A stretch of 64,000 nucleotides of DNA from Pelomonas dachongensis (GTDB lineage: Bacteria; Pseudomonadota; Gammaproteobacteria; Burkholderiales; Burkholderiaceae_C), in NCBI RefSeq assembly GCF_043555865.1, contig NZ_JBIGHY010000006.1, forward strand, positions 302,429 to 366,428. The letters are read 5' to 3'. The notes under the pieces were generated by a model that was not told where the DNA came from, did no database searches, and worked only from the letters and a program-made list of their open reading frames with translations. A program made the position numbers and the translations under genes. The number at the start of each line of letters is the position of its first letter. Within the stretch, counting starts at the first letter, position 1. Of the stretch, positions 35,260 to 42,345 are shown piece by piece.

Positions 35260-35835
35260 TCAGAACATGCGACCGACGTTCAGCAGCGTCAGCACGCCCA
35301 GCACGGCGAAGATGATGGCCGCGATGGCATGGACCAGCGGCATGGACACCTTGGCGGCGATCTTGTCGCCAAGGAACACGGCGGGCGCATTGGCCAGCAT
35401 CATGCCCACCGTCGTGCCCAGAACGACCTGCACCACCTCGGGGTAGCGCGCAGCCAGCGCGACGGTCGCGATCTGCGTCTTGTCGCCCATCTCGGCCAGG
35501 AAGAAGGCCACGACGGTCGTGCCGAAGACGCCGAAGCGCTGGCGCTTCGCGGCGCCCTCGTCGTCGTCCAGCTTGTCCGGGATCAGCATCCAGACTGCCA
35601 TCGCCAGGAAGGACAGGCCCACCACCCAGCGCAGCACGTCCGGACCCAGCGCCTGGGCCACCCACCCGCCCAGCAGGCCGGCGGCGGCGTGGTTCAGAAC
35701 GGTGGCGACGAAGATGCCCAGGATGATGGGCACAGGCTTGCGGAAGGTGGCGGCCAGCACGATGGCCAGCAATTGCGTCTTGTCGCCCATTTCACCGAGC
35801 GCGACGACGCCGGTGGACACCAGGAAAGCTTCCAA
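35260..35835 (-). CDS. GDT1/TMEM165-family (UPF0016) cation transporter, probable Mn2+ exporter
   Basis: A 191-residue membrane protein with six helices in two repeats, each carrying the signature E-M-G-D-K-T-Q (about residues 14-20 and again in FFLAEMGDKTQIATVAL near 114). This is the UPF0016/GDT1 family, whose bacterial members include the manganese exporter MneA. The start is TTG at 35835 (MEAFLVSTG), because GGAG precedes it by six bases and an earlier in-frame TTG at 35910 lies inside the riboswitch. A yybP-ykoY manganese riboswitch lies directly upstream, strongly supporting a role in Mn2+ efflux. Confidence 0.85.
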   Translation of the reverse strand: MEAFLVSTGVVALGEMGDKTQLLAIVLAATFRKPVPIILGIFVATVLNHAAAGLLGGWVAQALGPDVLRWVVGLSFLAMAVWMLIPDKLDDDEGAAKRQRFGVFGTTVVAFFLAEMGDKTQIATVALAARYPEVVQVVLGTTVGMMLANAPAVFLGDKIAAKVSMPLVHAIAAIIFAVLGVLTLLNVGRMF

Positions 35836-35841
35836 GAGATT

Positions 35842-36007
35842 CTCCAAAGGGCCGACACCAAACCAAAGACCACGCCGCCACCCGGCCCTTACCGGAGGCG
35901 ATGTGGTCAAAGGTCTTGCCAGGCTCTGGAGCTGCTGGCGCCATGGTCCATCGGACCAAGTGTGTTGACGCGAGCTCCTGCGTGCGCAGGACGGCTACTC
36001 CCCAATG
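35842..36007 (-). promoter_or_regulatory. yybP-ykoY (Mn2+) riboswitch with expression platform
   Basis: Read on the minus strand, the leader contains GGGGAGTAGCC (around 36003-35993), CGTCAACAC (about 35971) and TGGCAAGACCTTTGACC (35921-35905), the hallmark conserved segments of the yybP-ykoY aptamer. Downstream, AAGGGCCG (35883-35890) is exactly complementary to CGGCCCTT (35847-35854), and flanking CTCC (35894-35897) can pair with the ribosome binding site GGAG (35842-35845), giving a stem that would hide translation initiation. Manganese binding would be expected to open it. Aptamer identity is by consensus; the switching model is inference. Confidence 0.85.
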
Positions 36008-36096
36008 ACGAGCCGGTATTGTAGCGATGTGGCCAACGGCGCCGGCCCATGCTTGCCAGCGAGCCCGATGTGCGGTTTTGGGCCTGGGTCAGGTTC

Positions 36097-36119
36097 TGTA
36101 CGGCTATAAGCCGTACAAT
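36097..36119. promoter_or_regulatory. Palindromic operator over the -10 box of the toxin-antitoxin operon
   Basis: Perfect nine-base arms TGTACGGCT (36097-36105) and AGCCGTACA (36109-36117) flank a three-base centre. The -10 box TACAAT (36114-36119) overlaps the right arm, so a bound ribbon-helix-helix antitoxin would block RNA polymerase. The operon starts 20 bases later. Confidence 0.75.
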
Positions 36120-36139
36120 TGCGACAGGAGATCATCACC

Positions 36140-36439
36140 ATGCCTTCCGCCACCACCGCCAGCGCCCGCCTGGAAGCCCGCATCAGCACCGACCTGCACG
36201 GTCTGCTCAAGCGTGCGGCCGAGTTGCAAGGCCGCACCATGACCGACTTCGTCGTGGCCGCTGTGCAGGATGCCGCCCAGCGTGCCATCGAGCAGGCGCA
36301 GGTGCTGCGCCTGTCCCGCGCCGATCAGGAGTGCTTTGCCCAGGCGCTGCTCGAGCCGCCCGCCGCTGCGCCCGCCTTGAAGCGCGCGCTCGCCCGTCGC
36401 CGTACGTTGCTGCGAGACGTGTCCGGTGAGGCGCAATGA
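36140..36439 (+). CDS. DUF1778-family antitoxin (TacA type)
   Basis: A 99-residue antitoxin with an N-terminal ribbon-helix-helix DNA-binding domain (SARLEARISTDLHGLLKRAAELQGRTMTDFVVAAVQDAA, about 7-44) and a C-terminal toxin-wrapping tail (SRADQECFAQALLEPP). The ATG at 36140 is preceded by AGGAG at nine bases. It overlaps the toxin gene by four bases. By family knowledge, such proteins neutralise GNAT toxins and repress their own operon through palindromes like the one just upstream. Confidence 0.88.
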   Translation: MPSATTASARLEARISTDLHGLLKRAAELQGRTMTDFVVAAVQDAAQRAIEQAQVLRLSRADQECFAQALLEPPAAAPALKRALARRRTLLRDVSGEAQ

Positions 36440-36936
36440 CGCCTGCGCCCTTCGAAGTCGCCCTGCTGAATGCCTCGCATGGCCGCAGCCGCTTTGATTG
36501 CGGTACCCCCGCCCTGAACCGGTACCTGGCCGAGCAGGCCAGCCAAGATATGCGCCGCCGCGTCGCTTCCTGCTTCTTGGCTCACAGCGACGATGGACGC
36601 ATCGCCGGCTACTACACGTTGGCTGCTGCCAGCGTGCCGCTCGCCGAGCCGCCGGCCGCCGTCACCAAGAAGCTGCCCCGCTACCGCGCCCTGCCGACCG
36701 TGCGCATGGGGCGCCTGGCCGTGGATCTGGGCTTCAAGCGCCAAGGCCTGGGTGGGGCGCTGTTGGCGGACGCCTTGACCCGCTGCAAGCGCTCCGAGAT
36801 CGCTGCCTATGCCTTGCTCGTGGACGCCAAGGACGAGCAGGCCAGCGCCTTCTACCAACACCACGGCTTCATCCTGCTGTCCGACGCCGCCCTGACGCTG
36901 TTTCTGCCGCTGGCCAGCGTGCCGGCTCAGACCTGA
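36436..36936 (+). CDS. GNAT-family toxin (TacT/AtaT-like tRNA acetyltransferase)
   Basis: A 166-residue GNAT toxin. LLNASHGRSRFDCGTPALNRYLAEQASQD at the N terminus, GYYTLAAASVPL and the acetyl-CoA loop FKRQGLGGALLADAL near 96-110 match toxins that acetylate the amino group of charged tRNA and stop translation. The late YQHHGF near 140 carries the catalytic Tyr expected for the family. The start overlaps the antitoxin stop (ATGA), ensuring that the antitoxin is translated first. Both genes sit between rluC and the HAD-Rieske-sppA operon that usually follows rluC directly. Confidence 0.88.
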   Translation: MTPAPFEVALLNASHGRSRFDCGTPALNRYLAEQASQDMRRRVASCFLAHSDDGRIAGYYTLAAASVPLAEPPAAVTKKLPRYRALPTVRMGRLAVDLGFKRQGLGGALLADALTRCKRSEIAAYALLVDAKDEQASAFYQHHGFILLSDAALTLFLPLASVPAQT

Positions 36937-37185
36937 GCGCGCAGCCGCTCTACATCCCTACAGCCCTGTAGCCAAGGGAAGAAGCCGGACGGCGCCGGCG
37001 GGCGCTCCGCTGTTTGCTCGCTAGCTCGCCACGCAGTGATCTACCAGAGCATGACCCCGTTTCCCCCCGGTGACCGGCTGATTTGAAGCCTCCCGGGAGC
37101 TGCGCGGCAACGCGGGGCGGTCAGTGCAGCGCCTCTGAGCTGGAGCATGTCTGGCAGGGTCAAGGGTTGGACTGACAATCCGGAC

Positions 37186-37851
37186 ATGACCGCCCGCCCC
37201 CAACGCTTTGACCTGATTGCCTTCGACTGGGACGGCACCTTGTTCGACTCCACCGCGCTGATCGCCCGCTGCATTCAGCGCGCTGCTGTCGACCTGGGCT
37301 TGCCCGAGCCCGAGTTCGAGCGTGCCAAGTACGTCATCGGCCTGGGCCTGCGCGATGCACTGGAGCATGCCGTGCCAGGCCTGGCCGAGGACCGCTACCC
37401 GGAGCTGGGCCTGCGTTACCGCCACCACTACCTGGCCTCGGAGCACGAGCTGTCGCTGTTCGAAGGCAGCCTGGCGATGCTCGAAGCACTGAAGGCGCGT
37501 CACCACTGGCTGGCCGTGGCCACCGGCAAGAACCGGGTGGGCCTGGACCGGGTGCTCGCGTCCAGCGAACTGGGCCATTTGTTCGACGGCACGCGCACGG
37601 CCGACGAGACGCGTTCCAAGCCACATCCGCAGATGCTGCTGGAGCTGATGCGCGAGTTTGGCGTAGAGCCCGAGCGCACGCTGATGATCGGCGACACCAC
37701 GCATGACCTGCAGCTGGCGGTCAATGCGGGCACGCCGTGCGTGGCCGTCAGCTTCGGCGCGCATGACCACGCGACCTTCGCGGAGTTCAACCCGCTGTTC
37801 GTGGCGCACTCGACGCGCGAACTGCACGACTGGTTGATTGCCCATGCTTGA
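37186..37851 (+). CDS. HAD-superfamily phosphatase (phosphoglycolate-phosphatase-like)
   Basis: A 221-residue HAD hydrolase. Motif I is IAFDWDGTLFDS (about 11-22) with the nucleophilic and acid Asp residues, motif II is VATGKNR, motif III Lys is in SKPHPQML and motif IV is MIGDTTHDLQLA. It resembles Gph/PGP enzymes that remove phosphoglycolate, a product of DNA repair and oxygenation. The start at 37186 (MTARPQRFDL) fits relatives better than the upstream ATG at 37147. It overlaps the Rieske gene by eight bases. Confidence 0.85.
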   Translation: MTARPQRFDLIAFDWDGTLFDSTALIARCIQRAAVDLGLPEPEFERAKYVIGLGLRDALEHAVPGLAEDRYPELGLRYRHHYLASEHELSLFEGSLAMLEALKARHHWLAVATGKNRVGLDRVLASSELGHLFDGTRTADETRSKPHPQMLLELMREFGVEPERTLMIGDTTHDLQLAVNAGTPCVAVSFGAHDHATFAEFNPLFVAHSTRELHDWLIAHA

Positions 37852-38230
37852 TGACGACGCCAGCCCGCCGCAGCGGCTGTGCGCTTCTGCGGAGCTGCAG
37901 GAGCGCGGCAAGGCGGTCAGCTTCGACGTCATCCAATGGCGCGAGCCGGTGCGCGCGTTCGCGCTGCGCTTCGACGGCCAGGCTGTGGCCTACCTGAACC
38001 GCTGCGCCCACGTGCCGACCGAAATGGACTGGCAGGAGGGCGAGTTCCTCGACGGCGACAGGCGCTACATCATGTGCAGCATCCACGGCGCCGTCTACGA
38101 GCCGCTCAGTGGCCTGTGCGTGATGGGCCCCTGCACCCGCGGCCGCCTGACCAAGATTGCCGTGACCGAGCGTGATGGCGAGGTCTACTGGCACCCGACA
38201 CGAGACACCAAGCCTGCTTTCCAGGACTGA
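37844..38230 (+). CDS. Rieske [2Fe-2S] domain protein
   Basis: A 128-residue small Rieske ferredoxin-like protein. The cluster ligands are in RCAHVPTEMDW (CxH) and CSIHGAVYEPLSG (CxxH), with about 20 residues between. It resembles the ferredoxin components of dioxygenases and similar solitary proteins found between gph-type and sppA genes in betaproteobacteria. The ATG at 37844 was preferred over the TTG at 37838. Its electron partner is unknown. Confidence 0.85.
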   Translation: MLDDDASPPQRLCASAELQERGKAVSFDVIQWREPVRAFALRFDGQAVAYLNRCAHVPTEMDWQEGEFLDGDRRYIMCSIHGAVYEPLSGLCVMGPCTRGRLTKIAVTERDGEVYWHPTRDTKPAFQD

Positions 38231-38231
38231 T

Positions 38232-39224
38232 ATGAGCACCACCTCCAACGACGATCTGCCACCTCCCATGCAAGAGCCTGTCGGCGTGCCACCCATGGTC
38301 TCGTCTCAGGCCGAGCCGGTACTCGCCGCGCTCGCGCGCGACTTCCTGCGCGAGCGCCGGGCCGAGCGACGCTGGCGCCTGGTGTTCCGGCTGTTCTGGC
38401 TGCTGCTGGCGGGCTTGCTGGTTTACAACCTGTGGCTGCAGGGACGGCATGTGACGCCGACGGCCACGCCGCACACGGCGCTGGTGGAGGTGCGCGGCGA
38501 GATTGCCGTCGACTCCGAGGCCAGCGCCGAGCTGCTGCTGGCTGCGTTGCGGGATGCCTTCAAGGACGAGGCGGCCCAGGCGGTCGTCATGCGCATCAAC
38601 TCGCCCGGCGGCAGCCCGGTGCAGGCCGGCATCGTCTACGACGAGGTCAGGCGGCTGAAGAAGCTGTACGACAAACCCGTCTACGCCGTCGTCGAGGAGA
38701 TGTGCGCATCGGGCGCGTACTACATCGCCGCGTCGGCCGACGAGATCTTCGTCGACAAGGCCTCGGTGGTGGGCTCCATCGGGGTGCTGATGGACGGCTT
38801 CGGCTTCACCGGCCTGATGGACAAGGTCGGCATCGAGCGCCGCCTGCTGACCGCCGGCGAGAACAAGGGCATGCTGGACCCGTTCAGCCCCCTGCAGCCC
38901 AAGCAGCGCGCCTACGCGCAGGCCATGCTGGACCAGATCCACCAGCAGTTCATCGCGGTCGTGCGCGAGGGCCGCGGCAAGCGGTTGAAAGAAACGCCCG
39001 AGACCTTCTCGGGTCTGTTCTGGAACGGCGAGCAGGCCGTGCAACAAGGCCTGGCCGACCGCTTCGGCAATCTGGACTACGTGGCCCGTGAGGTCGTCAA
39101 GGCCGAAGAGGTTGTCGACTACACGCCCAAGGACAACGTCGCCGAGCGGCTGGCCAAGCGCTTCGGCGCGGCCGTCGGTGCCGGCGCCGTGAAGGCCATG
39201 CGCGAGGTGGCGCCCATCCGCTGA
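38232..39224 (+). CDS. sppA: Signal peptide peptidase SppA (S49 family)
   Basis: A 330-residue inner-membrane peptidase that clears cut signal peptides. One N-terminal helix (about 51-68) is followed by a single S49 domain with RINSPGGSPVQAG near 121-133. The catalytic Ser160 is in EEMCASGAYYIAASADEIF and the Lys212 in AGENKGMLDPF. It is the short, one-domain form rather than the 67K E. coli form. It begins one base after the Rieske stop, so the HAD-Rieske-sppA set is an operon. Confidence 0.92.
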   Translation: MSTTSNDDLPPPMQEPVGVPPMVSSQAEPVLAALARDFLRERRAERRWRLVFRLFWLLLAGLLVYNLWLQGRHVTPTATPHTALVEVRGEIAVDSEASAELLLAALRDAFKDEAAQAVVMRINSPGGSPVQAGIVYDEVRRLKKLYDKPVYAVVEEMCASGAYYIAASADEIFVDKASVVGSIGVLMDGFGFTGLMDKVGIERRLLTAGENKGMLDPFSPLQPKQRAYAQAMLDQIHQQFIAVVREGRGKRLKETPETFSGLFWNGEQAVQQGLADRFGNLDYVAREVVKAEEVVDYTPKDNVAERLAKRFGAAVGAGAVKAMREVAPIR

Positions 39225-39232
39225 CGCGCGGA

Positions 39233-40129
39233 TCAGCGCCGGCGGCGCTGCCTTGCGGCGCCCACGGCGAGCAGGCCCAGCCCCACCAGCGCCAGCGAGG
39301 CCGGCTCGGGCAGGCGCTGCACGCGTAGCGCCGGCATGGGCGCGTCGTTGACCTGCACGCTGCTGTTCCAGTCCTTCACGACCACCTGGCCGTTGATCTG
39401 GCCCCAGCCCTGGCCGACGCTGGCGTTCGTGGCCAGCAGCGACGCGTTGATGCCGCCGTTCAGGATGATGCTGGTCGCGTCGGGCAGGTTGAACAACACC
39501 TGGCCCTTGTTGAACCCGGTGTAGCCGTGGTTGCCGAAGTCGACGGTCTTGCCGTGGATGTTGATCAGCACTTGCGCGCCGTCCAACAGGTTGTCGATCT
39601 GCAGGTTCTTGCGCGCATCAACGGCAAGGATGTCGAACACGGCCAGCATCTGGCCAGCCGCGTTGAAGTGCAGGGTGCCCCACTGGTCAACGGCGCTGCC
39701 CGTGTTGACCATCGCGTCCAGCGAGGACGACAGCGACGTGAGGCGCTGGTTCTCGCTGGCGAAGGCGAAGCCGACGCCCGGCGTGGTGCTGCCGATCACG
39801 TTGCCGCTGTTGTTGGGCGTGTAGCTGCCGCCGACGCTGGCGCCACCCCAGACCGTGCCGTTGGTGAAGGCGAGGGCGCCGCCGACCGTCAACCCCGTGC
39901 CGTCGTACAGCGCGCTGGAGCCGGTCTTGGTGTTGATGGAGTAGCCGTTGATCGTCGCGTTGCCGCCGACGGCGACGCGGCCTTCCACGTCGCTGCTGGC
40001 CACGGTCATGTTGCCGAAGGCGAGCAGGTTGAGGCTGGGGTCCAGGCCCAGGCTGATCGGTGCTGCCTGGACGGCGCTGGCGGCAAGAAGGGCGCTGGCG
40101 AGGGAGAGAAGGCGGGGGAAGAACTGCAT
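39233..40129 (-). CDS. Choice-of-anchor A protein with PEP-CTERM sorting signal
   Basis: A 298-residue exported protein with a signal peptide (about 1-23, ending VQA-AP), a choice-of-anchor A domain (from LNLLAFGNMTVASSDVEGRVAVGGNATINGYSI), and a C-terminal PEP-CTERM tail: LPEPASLALVGLGLLAVGAARQRRRR with the PEP motif, a membrane stretch and a basic end. In bacteria with exosortase this tail is removed at the membrane and the protein is delivered to the surface, often with exopolysaccharide. It implies that exosortase is encoded elsewhere in the genome. Convergent with sppA. Confidence 0.88.
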   Translation of the reverse strand: MQFFPRLLSLASALLAASAVQAAPISLGLDPSLNLLAFGNMTVASSDVEGRVAVGGNATINGYSINTKTGSSALYDGTGLTVGGALAFTNGTVWGGASVGGSYTPNNSGNVIGSTTPGVGFAFASENQRLTSLSSSLDAMVNTGSAVDQWGTLHFNAAGQMLAVFDILAVDARKNLQIDNLLDGAQVLINIHGKTVDFGNHGYTGFNKGQVLFNLPDATSIILNGGINASLLATNASVGQGWGQINGQVVVKDWNSSVQVNDAPMPALRVQRLPEPASLALVGLGLLAVGAARQRRRR

Positions 40130-40485
40130 GCCCGGCAGTCTAGGAAGCCAGCCGCTGTAGCGTCACGCCGTGACGCGGGGGGTGGTGATGCGCTTCGCGA
40201 AGCAGTTCACGATTCGTCGGCATGCTGTTGCAGAACGCCGCAGCTGAGACCGATGGCGGGTGCCTGAACAGCGCTCGCAGGCCTTGCCGTGCGCGGGTGG
40301 AGTCCGCCTGTCGGGGCCTCGGCAACAAGATCAATGGGGTTGCTTCAGGTCTGCAGCGCGCCGGGGGGCGTACCATCGGCTCGCCACTTGGACCATTCGA
40401 TGCTCAAGTGGAGGCACTTCAGCCGACACAAGGCGTTCAGCCTTCAACGCTGCGGAAGGACTTTGAAAGGCCCACCGCTTCACCC
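40130..40485. other. Intergenic region upstream of the receiver-KaiC-kinase operon
   Basis: A 356-base gap between two divergent genes. Two possible ATG starts upstream of 40486 in the receiver frame give no homologous residues. No strong promoter was recognised; GAAAGG at 40465-40470 may be a distant ribosome binding site. Regulation of the module must be encoded here. Confidence 0.45.
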
Positions 40486-40926
40486 ATGGCTGAACCTAGA
40501 TTCACAGCACCCAACCCTGACAGCGCCGACCCGACGACCGTACCCGCCGCCAGCTTGCTGGTGTTGGTCGTCGAGCGGGATCCGCACATTCGGGCGCTTG
40601 AAGCTCACTTCCTGACGGAAGCCGGTTTCGAGGTCGCATTCGCGACCGATGGTCACGAGGCCCTCAAGCGCGTGCGAGAACGCAGTCCGGACATCGTCAT
40701 CACCGAGGTGCTGGTGCCAAAGCTCGATGGCCTGTCGCTGTGTCGGCAGCTGAAATCGGATCCGCTCACGAAGCACATCGCCGTGCTGATATTCAGCATC
40801 CTCGCGGCGAGCAGTCGGGCGGCCGAAGCTGGCGCGGATGCCTTCCTGATGAAACCCTTGGCCGAACAGCGGTTGCTCAGCACCGTGAACTCGCTCATCG
40901 AAAAAAGACGCAAGTCGAAAGGTTAG
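40486..40926 (+). CDS. Atypical response-regulator receiver protein (phospho-acceptor Asp replaced by Glu)
   Basis: A 146-residue stand-alone receiver domain. It has the acidic pocket region VVERDPHIRALE (E30, D32), a switch Ser104 in LIFSILAAS, and the invariant Lys123 in AFLMKPLAE. However, the usual phospho-Asp position reads DIVITEVLVPKLDG, with Glu74 in place of Asp. Such a receiver cannot be phosphorylated normally and may be locked in an active-like state or act as a docking module. It is the first gene of a three-gene operon with a KaiC-like ATPase (six bases later) and a histidine kinase. Confidence 0.85.
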   Translation: MAEPRFTAPNPDSADPTTVPAASLLVLVVERDPHIRALEAHFLTEAGFEVAFATDGHEALKRVRERSPDIVITEVLVPKLDGLSLCRQLKSDPLTKHIAVLIFSILAASSRAAEAGADAFLMKPLAEQRLLSTVNSLIEKRRKSKG

Positions 40927-40932
40927 AGCACC

Positions 40933-42345
40933 ATGGGTCATCTCAACGAGCCCGTCGAGCCGTCGCCCGAGCGGCCGGCATTGCCTCGGCTGACTACCGG
41001 CAATTGGGAGCTCGACCTGATCCTGGACGGCGGGTTCCCCGCCAACTCGATCAACATCCTGATGGGCGAGCCAGGCAGTGGCAAGACCATCCTGGCGGAG
41101 CGACTGATGTTCGCCAACGCCGAGGACGATGGTCGGCCCATCCTGTTTTTCACGACCCTGTCCGAACCCGCTGACAAGGTGGTGCGCTACCTGCAGCAGT
41201 TCAGCTTCTTTGACGAGTCCAAGCTGGGGACCGTCATTCACTACAGCTCCATAGGCCACGAGCTGTCGGAGCAGGGCGTGGGCGTGCTGGTGGCGCTGCT
41301 GACTGAAGCGATCACCACCCACCGCCCCAAGATCATCGTCATCGACTCGTTCAAGGCAATCCACGACCTGTCCACGTCGATCCCGGAGATGCGCAAGATG
41401 CTCTACGAGGTCGCGGGCCTGCTGACAGCCTACGAAACCACGGCCTTCTTTGTCGGCGAGTACAGCGCCGACCAGGTCTCCACTTATCCCGAGTTCGCCG
41501 TTGCCGACAGCATGGTCGAACTGGCTCGCGACAAGTTGGGCACGCGGGATGAGCGGTTTCTGCGCGTGCTCAAGCTGCGCGGCAGTTCCTACCTGGAGGG
41601 CCTGCACGCCTTTCGCATCACCGGCGGCGGGCTGGAAGTGTTCCCGCGGCTGGTCAGCCCGACGACCCCGCCCGTCTACGACTTTCTCAGGGAGCGTGTG
41701 ACCACCGGCGTCAGCGGGCTGGACGACGTTCTGGATGGCGGCCTGTACCGTGGCCGCTCGACGTTCCTGCTCGGGCAGACGGGCGCCGGCAAGACAACGC
41801 TGGCGATGCAGTTCGTCATGCAAGGCGTGCGGCTGGGTGAGCCGAGCATGTACGTCTCCTTCGAAGAAAACCCCACGCAGCTCGACGCACAACTGAATTC
41901 GCTGGGCCTTGACGCACGGCAGGCGCGCGATGGCGGGCTGCACTTCCTCTACGTTTCGCCGGTGGAACTGCAGATCGACAGCATCGTCTCCTCGATCTAT
42001 CGCACCGTGAAGGGCAAGGGCATCAAACGCATCGTCGTGGATGCCGTGGGTGATCTGCTGATGAGCACGACCGACACCAAGCGACTGCACAGCTACCTGT
42101 ACGCGCTCGCACAGCATTTCGCCGTCATGGGTGTTTCCAGCGTCTTCACCTATGAGACCTTCGGCCAGGAGCTCTTTTCCGAAACCCGCACGAGCGCCCT
42201 GGCCGACAACATCATCCTTCTGAGCATCACGCTGGAAGGGCGTCGGGCCCATCGCACGCTGCGCGTCATCAAGGCCCGCGGCATTGCGCACGATCTGAAC
42301 GCGCACGAGCTCAGCATCACGTCCGCCGGCATCGAAGTCGTGTGA
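40933..42345 (+). CDS. KaiC-like double-domain ATPase
   Basis: A 470-residue cytoplasmic protein with two RecA/KaiC domains. Domain 1 has Walker A GEPGSGKT (45-52), but the KaiC catalytic Glu pair is missing (FFTTLSEPADK, about 72-82). Domain 2 has GQTGAGKT (281-288) and an intact Glu pair E311-E312 (YVSFEENP). In the C-terminal part, SETRTSALADNIILL aligns with the KaiC phosphorylation segment: Ser421 is kept where KaiC has Ser431 and Ala422 replaces Thr432. Family members hexamerise and can autophosphorylate. No kaiA or kaiB neighbour exists. Its stop overlaps the kinase start by one base. Confidence 0.88.
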   Translation: MGHLNEPVEPSPERPALPRLTTGNWELDLILDGGFPANSINILMGEPGSGKTILAERLMFANAEDDGRPILFFTTLSEPADKVVRYLQQFSFFDESKLGTVIHYSSIGHELSEQGVGVLVALLTEAITTHRPKIIVIDSFKAIHDLSTSIPEMRKMLYEVAGLLTAYETTAFFVGEYSADQVSTYPEFAVADSMVELARDKLGTRDERFLRVLKLRGSSYLEGLHAFRITGGGLEVFPRLVSPTTPPVYDFLRERVTTGVSGLDDVLDGGLYRGRSTFLLGQTGAGKTTLAMQFVMQGVRLGEPSMYVSFEENPTQLDAQLNSLGLDARQARDGGLHFLYVSPVELQIDSIVSSIYRTVKGKGIKRIVVDAVGDLLMSTTDTKRLHSYLYALAQHFAVMGVSSVFTYETFGQELFSETRTSALADNIILLSITLEGRRAHRTLRVIKARGIAHDLNAHELSITSAGIEVV

